Source: Lachnoclostridium sp. UBA933
GTDB taxonomy: Bacteria > Bacillota > Clostridia > Lachnospirales > Lachnospiraceae
DNA length: 11,156 bases
Direction: 5' to 3'
NCBI GenBank assembly: GCA_002293545.1
Contig: DBDL01000136.1
Span: forward strand, 14,600 to 25,755
Position numbers and translations under genes: made by a program. Positions 6,925 through 11,156 of the stretch are shown here, one piece after another (position 1 is the stretch's first letter; every line of letters starts with the position of its first letter). The notes beneath the pieces are model-generated. The model was not told the DNA's origin. It ran no database searches and saw nothing but the letters and a program-made list of their open reading frames with translations.

Positions 6925-8376
6925 CTACTCTTTATCTACTCTTACATATATTTCATGATTCTTTCCGTCTAATTCAGCCGTCACTTTCACAATTCCTCTG
7001 CTTACGCCGGTTACGGTTCCTTTTTCATCAACGGTTGCGATTTTCTCATCACTGGATTTCCATGTAACGCTTGTCGGATCGTCAACTAAATAAAGACGAA
7101 CGGTTTTCCCAATTAATATATGTGCTGCCAGTCTATGCTCTTCCAATACTTTTATGTATATTTTATCTTCAAAATTTCCGTCTTTGCTTTTGACTGTGAT
7201 TTCTGTTTCCCCGTTTGCCTGTGCTTGTGCGATACCATTTTTATCAACAGTCACGATGCTGTCATCAGCAGATTTCCAGTCATATTCTATATTAGATGGC
7301 AGATTAAAATTAAGACTTAACTGTTGCTGTTCCTTTTCAGACATTAACACACGCAGTTTGAGGCTATCCGGATCCGGGTCGGGATCTCCTGTATCAGGAG
7401 CATTTGCACCAAGAGCAATTACTTTATCGGAGTATTTTTTTGTGCCGTCTTCCGTTGTTTCTATTCCGCCGAATAAGTGGATTTTCCCGTTTATTACATC
7501 GGCAGCACCTCCGTTCCATGCTGTTGGTAATTCTGGTCCATCCGACCAACTATCATTTTTTATATCGTAGATTTGAACAAGATTCGTTGCTTTATCATTA
7601 TTTTGATAATCATGTCCCCCAATAACATATATTTTGTCATCAACGAAAGCATAAGCACTTTCGGCTGTTTTTTGCGGCATAGGAGTGCCTTCTGACCAAG
7701 TATTTTTTTCAGGATCATAAATATACACGTTATCTAATGTTATAAGATTTCCAGAGAAAGCATGACCGCCAACCAAATAAATTTTGTTATTATATGTATA
7801 AGCGGCTCCTCCCAGATAATTATATGGCATCGGTTTTACCGTCCAAATATTTGTCTGGAGGTCAAATACCTGAACATACATACTTCCGGATGTAGGACCA
7901 AACACATAAATTTTATTATTTAATACTACGGGATTAGGCCCATTACATGCCTGTGCCAATGACACACCTTTTTTCCAATGATTTTCGTCCATATTATAAA
8001 CATAAACATCTGATGTTTGGCTATCACCAGGCTTACCTCCAATCACATACACTTCATTTTCAATTTGAACACAATTGCTGTAAGCATACGCAGTCGGTAT
8101 GTCTTCACCGGCTGACCATTTTTTTGTTTTCGTGTTATATATATCAACATTAGGATTGGGCGCACTGTTATTTTTTTGTGTAAAACCTCCAAAAAGATAG
8201 ACATTATCTTTATATTGAAATGCCCTAGCCGTGCTTTTTGCTTCCGGCATAGTATCTACTTGTTTCCATTGGCTTTCTTCCGCTTGACTATTTGTGCTTA
8301 GTATACTGGATATTCCTATTATCATTGCCGCAACTAATAATAAAGATACCGCTCTTTTAATCATTTTACTCTTCAT
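6925..8376 (-). CDS. Secreted Kelch-repeat beta-propeller protein with two BIG2 (Ig-like) domains
   Basis: This 483-residue exported protein starts with a signal peptide: basic MKSKMIKR, a hydrophobic core to about residue 26, and likely cleavage after SQA (32). Six Kelch repeats follow, seen as the strand and di-glycine motifs YLFGG (60), YVIGG (110), a degenerate YVFGP (157), YLVGG (200), YVIGG (250) and HLFGG (300). They are spaced 43-50 residues apart, enough for a six-bladed propeller. A DPDPDPDS linker (331-338) leads to two bacterial Ig-like modules, about 340-411 and 415-483, each with the WKS-D/S-D core and a VTVDKNGIA or ATVDEKGTV strand. No LPXTG, lipobox or SLH domain is present, so how it stays at the surface is unknown. 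GGAGG lies 8 nt before the ATG. The role is probably carbohydrate or protein binding outside the cell; no substrate can be named. Confidence 0.85.
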   Translation of the reverse strand: MKSKMIKRAVSLLLVAAMIIGISSILSTNSQAEESQWKQVDTMPEAKSTARAFQYKDNVYLFGGFTQKNNSAPNPNVDIYNTKTKKWSAGEDIPTAYAYSNCVQIENEVYVIGGKPGDSQTSDVYVYNMDENHWKKGVSLAQACNGPNPVVLNNKIYVFGPTSGSMYVQVFDLQTNIWTVKPMPYNYLGGAAYTYNNKIYLVGGHAFSGNLITLDNVYIYDPEKNTWSEGTPMPQKTAESAYAFVDDKIYVIGGHDYQNNDKATNLVQIYDIKNDSWSDGPELPTAWNGGAADVINGKIHLFGGIETTEDGTKKYSDKVIALGANAPDTGDPDPDPDSLKLRVLMSEKEQQQLSLNFNLPSNIEYDWKSADDSIVTVDKNGIAQAQANGETEITVKSKDGNFEDKIYIKVLEEHRLAAHILIGKTVRLYLVDDPTSVTWKSSDEKIATVDEKGTVTGVSRGIVKVTAELDGKNHEIYVRVDKE

Positions 8377-8557
8377 TCTAATTTCCTCCGTTTTTTTGTT
8401 TGAAATACTTAAATTATGATTACATTTTGTACTATATCATTTCATTTGAATCACTCCCTTATTTTTGCAGTTAATTAAAATCAGCCTATGAAGTCAATCC
8501 ATGAAAATTTAGATTGTCATCACTATGTTAAATCAAAAGATATAAAATATCTATTTA

Positions 8558-8587
8558 TTGGAGGTATACTATATTGTAGTATATAAT
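8558..8587 (+). promoter_or_regulatory. Weak promoter-like element, plus strand
   Basis: A perfect TATAAT at 8582-8587 has TTGGAG (three of six) 18 bp upstream at 8558-8563. If used, RNA would begin near 8594, more than 300 nt before the Spo0A-like start. The poor -35 suggests it is activator-dependent or not real. Confidence 0.3.
8565..8583. repeat. Perfect inverted repeat, operator-like
   Basis: TATACTA (8565-8571), a 5-bp spacer, and TAGTATA (8577-8583) form a dyad of 19 bp, the size of a dimeric repressor or activator site. It lies in the spacer of the promoter-like element and touches its -10. Because it is made mostly of A and T, chance is a serious alternative. Confidence 0.35.
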
Positions 8588-8770
8588 AGAGAAATGTTAG
8601 ATAAATAAAAGACAGGAAAATAAATTGCTCAAAAAGAGCGGACTATCAGTCAATCCAGAGTGTCTGCCCTGCCTGTTTTAACGGGATTAGATGAATCATA
8701 ATATTCGTTTTGACGTATAGACCAATTGATTCAGAATAAATCGGAATTATGTAGTCAAAATGAAAAATTA

Positions 8771-8799
8771 TTGCTATATCACATAATTTTTGATATAAT
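8771..8799 (+). promoter_or_regulatory. Promoter P1 of the Spo0A-like gene
   Basis: TTGCTA (8771-8776), a 17-bp spacer, and a perfect TATAAT (8794-8799) preceded by TG (extended -10) form a good housekeeping promoter. The start would be near 8806, leaving a leader of about 98 nt. Confidence 0.65.
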
Positions 8800-8819
8800 A
8801 CTGTTTAGTTGATTATAAT
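8790..8819 (+). promoter_or_regulatory. Overlapping promoter P2 of the Spo0A-like gene
   Basis: TTGATA (8790-8795, five of six) and TATAAT (8814-8819) are separated by 18 bp. The -35 overlaps the -10 region of P1, so the two cannot be occupied at once. Confidence 0.45.
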
Positions 8820-8903
8820 ATTTTAAATTAATTCAATGATAATCTCAATATAATCCACTCTTACTATCCGATAAACATACTAAAAACGAATCGGGATTTC
8901 AAA

Positions 8904-9722
8904 ATGCAAAAGATGAATCAAATAAAAATATTGCTTGTTGAAGATGATGAAAATGTTCAAGAGGACTTCCGAAAAGAAATTGAGCATCATGATGATTTTC
9001 AACTGGTTAATGTTTTAAATCGTGAAAAAGAAGCCTTAGCGTTTATCAAGATGGCAATACCGCATGTTATTGTTACAGAATTATCATTACAGCAGGGTGA
9101 CGGTATTGATCTGATTTTGGAAACAAGGAAATTAGAAAGCAGTTTGCCTTTACGTCCTTATATTATTGTTATCACATCGAATACCTCCCTTGCGATACTC
9201 AATATGCTCAATGATAATCTTGCAGATTTTATTTATGCAAAAAAGATGGATGATTTCGGAGCGGCACTTGTTTTGCGTCATTTAAGCGAGGTTAAAAATT
9301 ATTTTGATTGTAAAAAGACATCACCTCGAAAAAACAGGGAGATTCTCCATCCGGTTTCTGAAGCGGAACACAAAACAAAATTGAAAATCCGGATTGAAAC
9401 CCTGATCAATCAACTCTGTATCAGCCCAAACTTAATAGGTCGGTTATATCTTGTGGAAGCTCTTATGTTAGCGGTAGAACACGGAGAAAAACCATTTCAC
9501 CATACAAAGGTCATTTATCCGGTTATCAGTAAACAATACAGAAATAGTGTACAGAATATAGACCGTGCAATAAACATTGCGATTGAAAACGCGTGGAACA
9601 AGACAGATTATGATACTCTGAAAAAGTGCTACGGCGGATATATTGATCCCGAACGAAGCAGACCGACTTGCGGGGAGTTTTTGAAATATTATGCAAATTT
9701 ACTGAAAATGGAGGGATGGTAG
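8904..9722 (+). CDS. Spo0A-like response regulator with non-canonical receiver domain
   Basis: This 272-residue protein has a receiver domain at about 7-130 and a Spo0A-type C-terminal DNA-binding domain at about 160-270. The receiver keeps the acidic pocket (E13, D14, D15), the signalling T91 in VITSN, and K113. However, the strand that should carry the phosphorylated Asp reads VIVTEL, placing Glu at position 59. The C-terminal part follows Spo0A closely, with GRLYLVEALMLAVE (179-192), TKVIYPVISKQY (201-212) and DRAINIAIENAW (220-231), the helix-turn-helix region. It is probably not Spo0A itself but a paralogue that regulates surface functions; the neighbouring Kelch gene is the obvious candidate target. 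The ribosome site is weak (GGGA 9 nt upstream of the ATG), so initiation may be inefficient; a second ATG at 8913 has none. Two promoter elements lie upstream and a strong terminator downstream, so it is probably monocistronic. Confidence 0.88.
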   Translation: MQKMNQIKILLVEDDENVQEDFRKEIEHHDDFQLVNVLNREKEALAFIKMAIPHVIVTELSLQQGDGIDLILETRKLESSLPLRPYIIVITSNTSLAILNMLNDNLADFIYAKKMDDFGAALVLRHLSEVKNYFDCKKTSPRKNREILHPVSEAEHKTKLKIRIETLINQLCISPNLIGRLYLVEALMLAVEHGEKPFHHTKVIYPVISKQYRNSVQNIDRAINIAIENAWNKTDYDTLKKCYGGYIDPERSRPTCGEFLKYYANLLKMEGW

Positions 9723-9859
9723 AATCTGTTCGTTTGATTTTATATTTCATGTTTATACATGTTTGCTTCTCTCATTTATTCTACATTATTCTGATTTATA
9801 CCACACTAAAGATATACTGACATTTCAATCCCATTAAAGTAATATATCTATGAATTCTG

Positions 9860-9898
9860 ACGCAGGCAGACCAATCAATTGGTCTGCCTGCGTTTTTT
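9860..9898 (+). terminator. Strong intrinsic terminator of the Spo0A-like gene
   Basis: A perfect 15-bp stem, ACGCAGGCAGACCAA (9860-9874) with its complement (9879-9893), closes a 4-nt loop. A run of six T (9893-9898) follows directly. Read on the minus strand there is no U-tract, so it acts on plus-strand RNA, 138 nt past the regulator's stop. The stretch 9723-9859 has no gene; it contains a CATGT/ACATG dyad (9748-9761) of unclear meaning. Confidence 0.9.
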
Positions 9899-9921
9899 AC
9901 ACACAAAATTTGTTTCTTTCT

Positions 9922-11016
9922 CTATTTCGCAAGCAAATCCGCAATCCTTTTGCTTGCGGACCCATCCCCGTACGGATTGACTGCCCGGCTCATTTTATCG
10001 TATTCTTTTTTATCATCCAATAGCTTCTTTAAACTCTCATAGATGGATTCTTCTTCCGTCCCGACCAGTTTCAAAGTTCCCGCCTCGATCCCTTCGGGGC
10101 GGTCGGTCGTATCCCTCATAACCAGAACCGGTTTCCCAAGTGAAGGAGCTTCTTCCTGTATTCCGCCGCTGTCTGTCAGTATCAGATAACTGTTCGCCAT
10201 AAAATTATGAAAATCAATCACGTCGAGCGGTTCCGTGATTCTTATCCGGTCATTTCCCTGTAAGTATTTTTTTGCCGCTTCCCTGACGACCGGATTCATA
10301 TGGATGGGATAAATCGCCTTAATATCCCCGTACTCATCACATACTCTTTTGACGGCTCGAAACATATGATGCATCGGTTCTCCGATATTCTCCCTCCTGT
10401 GTGCGGTCAATAGTATGAGCCTGTCATCCCCTGCCCATTCCAGATGTTCATGGACATAATTTTCTTTTACCGTTATTTTCAGCGCATCAATTGCCGTGTT
10501 TCCTGTCACATAAATTCCTTTTGCACTTTTCCCCTCATTCATCAGATTCTGCCTTGCCAGCTCGGTAGGGGCAAAATGAATTTCGCTGATAATACTTACC
10601 GCCTGACGGTTAAATTCCTCCGGATACGGCGACATAACATTATATGTCCGAAGTCCCGCTTCGACATGCCCAACCGGTATCTGCAAATAAAAACATGCGA
10701 GCGACGTAATAAATGTCGTCGACGTATCTCCGTGCACCAATACAATATTGGGTTTTGTTTTTAAAAGTATTCCTTTTATCCGGTCCAGCAAAGTAATCCC
10801 GATGTCAAATAAATCCTGCTTTTTTTTCATAATAGACAGATCGTATTCGGGTGTTATATGAAAGGCATCCAATACCTGCTGAAGCATTTCCCTATGCTGT
10901 CCTGTTACACATACGGTTGCTTCAATATTTTTCCGTGCCCTTAATTCCGTAATCAACGGACACATCTTAACAGCCTCCGGTCTTGTTCCGAACACCAGCA
11001 TAATTCTTTTCTTCAT
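9922..11016 (-). CDS. wecB: UDP-N-acetylglucosamine 2-epimerase (non-hydrolysing)
   Basis: This enzyme interconverts UDP-GlcNAc and UDP-ManNAc in the cytoplasm, for surface polysaccharide or teichoic acid linkage units. The 364-residue protein has the complete family pattern: GTRPEA (10-15), HGDTST (95-100), HVEAGLRT (117-124), PEEFNR (132-137), TAHRREN (204-210), HMNP (239-242), and DSGGIQEEAPSLGKPV (282-297) followed by DTTDRPEG (302-309). The upstream TTG at 11019 is in frame, but the ATG at 11016 with GGGGAGG 9 nt before it is the better start. It is also called mnaA in Gram-positives. No UDP-ManNAc dehydrogenase is beside it, so the product is likely used as ManNAc or after steps encoded elsewhere. 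No minus-strand terminator with a U-tract is visible after its stop. Confidence 0.95.
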   Translation of the reverse strand: MKKRIMLVFGTRPEAVKMCPLITELRARKNIEATVCVTGQHREMLQQVLDAFHITPEYDLSIMKKKQDLFDIGITLLDRIKGILLKTKPNIVLVHGDTSTTFITSLACFYLQIPVGHVEAGLRTYNVMSPYPEEFNRQAVSIISEIHFAPTELARQNLMNEGKSAKGIYVTGNTAIDALKITVKENYVHEHLEWAGDDRLILLTAHRRENIGEPMHHMFRAVKRVCDEYGDIKAIYPIHMNPVVREAAKKYLQGNDRIRITEPLDVIDFHNFMANSYLILTDSGGIQEEAPSLGKPVLVMRDTTDRPEGIEAGTLKLVGTEEESIYESLKKLLDDKKEYDKMSRAVNPYGDGSASKRIADLLAK

Positions 11017-11072
11017 CAAATCAGTCCTCCCCGTAACAGTTTATTCAAACAGAACGCCCCCTATGATGAATA

Positions 11073-11101
11073 TTGCTATTTTCTTTTTCTTATGCTATAC
11101 T
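11073..11101 (+). promoter_or_regulatory. Promoter of the gene entering at the right edge
   Basis: TTGCTA (11073-11078), a 17-bp spacer, and TATACT (11096-11101) preceded by TG (extended -10) point to the plus-strand gene that starts at 11145. The predicted RNA start is near 11108, leaving a leader of about 37 nt. It lies in the divergent gap with wecB. Confidence 0.6.
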
Positions 11102-11144
11102 TTGATTCGCGTACAAATTTATTCTACATGACAAGGAGATTTCA

Positions 11145-11156
11145 ATGCTGCAAAAT
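11145..11156 (+). CDS. Start of an unidentified gene, cut by the window edge
   Basis: Only ATG CTG CAA AAT (Met-Leu-Gln-Asn) is present. The call rests on a strong AAGGAG ribosome site (11133-11138) 6 nt before the ATG and the promoter at 11073-11101. Nothing can be said about function; its divergence from wecB suggests it could begin another surface-glycan transcript. Confidence 0.55.

Larger units (their letters stand above)
8377..8903. other. 527-bp non-coding region between divergent Kelch and Spo0A-like genes
   Basis: The stretch is very AT-rich and holds no gene I can support. It contains the Kelch ribosome site, the inverted repeat and promoter-like element near 8558-8587, short self-complementary words at 8626-8677 that could fold as RNA, and tandem promoter elements at 8771-8819 for the Spo0A-like gene. 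I found no exact 0A box (TGTCGAA or its complement) and no convincing minus-strand promoter for the Kelch gene. Confidence 0.7.

Noticed and set aside
8488..8586. 32-codon frame MKSIHENLDC... ending in a hydrophobic stretch, upstream of the Spo0A-like gene
   Set aside because: There is no ribosome site, it overlaps the promoter-like dyad, and the AT-rich sequence makes a frame of this length likely by chance.
8719..8731. Thirteen-base AGACCAATTGATT shared with the minus strand of the 9868-9880 terminator
   Set aside because: A single short AT-rich match with no second arm or gene context; chance cannot be excluded.
9748..9761. CATGT-TTAT-ACATG dyad after the Spo0A-like gene
   Set aside because: It is short, AT-rich, without a U-tract and far from any promoter. 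The real terminator is the 15-bp stem at 9860.
1..11156. Mobile element, CRISPR array, toxin-antitoxin or phage-defence genes
   Set aside because: I saw no transposase, integrase, evenly spaced direct repeats, tRNA or defence-type domains. All the large genes have metabolic, surface or regulatory explanations.

Overview
The window is a cell-surface polysaccharide (capsule, exopolysaccharide or S-layer glycan) sugar-nucleotide locus from a moderately AT-rich Gram-positive bacterium. A class Clostridia host (gut-type anaerobe) is likely. The reasons are strong GGAGG ribosome binding sites, a Spo0A-family transcription factor, a HasB-like UDP-glucose dehydrogenase, and GDP-heptose and dTDP-3-aminosugar genes of the kind known from Gram-positive S-layer glycosylation. 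The species cannot be read from the sequence.

Layout. Positions 1-3744 carry a minus-strand operon, read right to left: a GT4 glycosyltransferase, the heptose-7-phosphate kinase HddA, a two-domain HddC-GmhB protein, and the start of the isomerase GmhA, which is cut by the window edge. The last three would together make all four steps from sedoheptulose-7-phosphate to GDP-D-glycero-alpha-D-manno-heptose, and the GT4 enzyme is a candidate user of that sugar. Next, also on the minus strand, is a UDP-glucose 6-dehydrogenase (ugd). Divergent from it, on the plus strand, are fdtB and fdtA homologues: a PLP aminotransferase and a cupin 3,4-ketoisomerase for a dTDP-3-amino-3,6-dideoxyhexose (Fuc3N or Qui3N type). 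They end in a hairpin shared with a convergent minus-strand gene for a secreted six-Kelch-repeat protein with two bacterial Ig-like (BIG2) domains.

A 527-bp non-coding region with several promoter-like elements separates the Kelch gene from a plus-strand Spo0A-like response regulator. That regulator has Glu where the phosphorylated Asp is expected, and it ends at a strong intrinsic terminator. The right end carries minus-strand wecB/mnaA (UDP-GlcNAc 2-epimerase). The first four codons of a new plus-strand gene follow, with a clear promoter and ribosome binding site.

Together the enzymes supply GDP-heptose, UDP-GlcA, dTDP-3-aminosugar and UDP-ManNAc as building blocks. Nothing here is a clearly new defence or mobile system. 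The most interesting points are the non-canonical Spo0A-like regulator beside a secreted Kelch/BIG2 protein, the mixed FdtA/QdtA specificity residues of the ketoisomerase, and the compact GDP-heptose operon with a fused HddC-GmhB.
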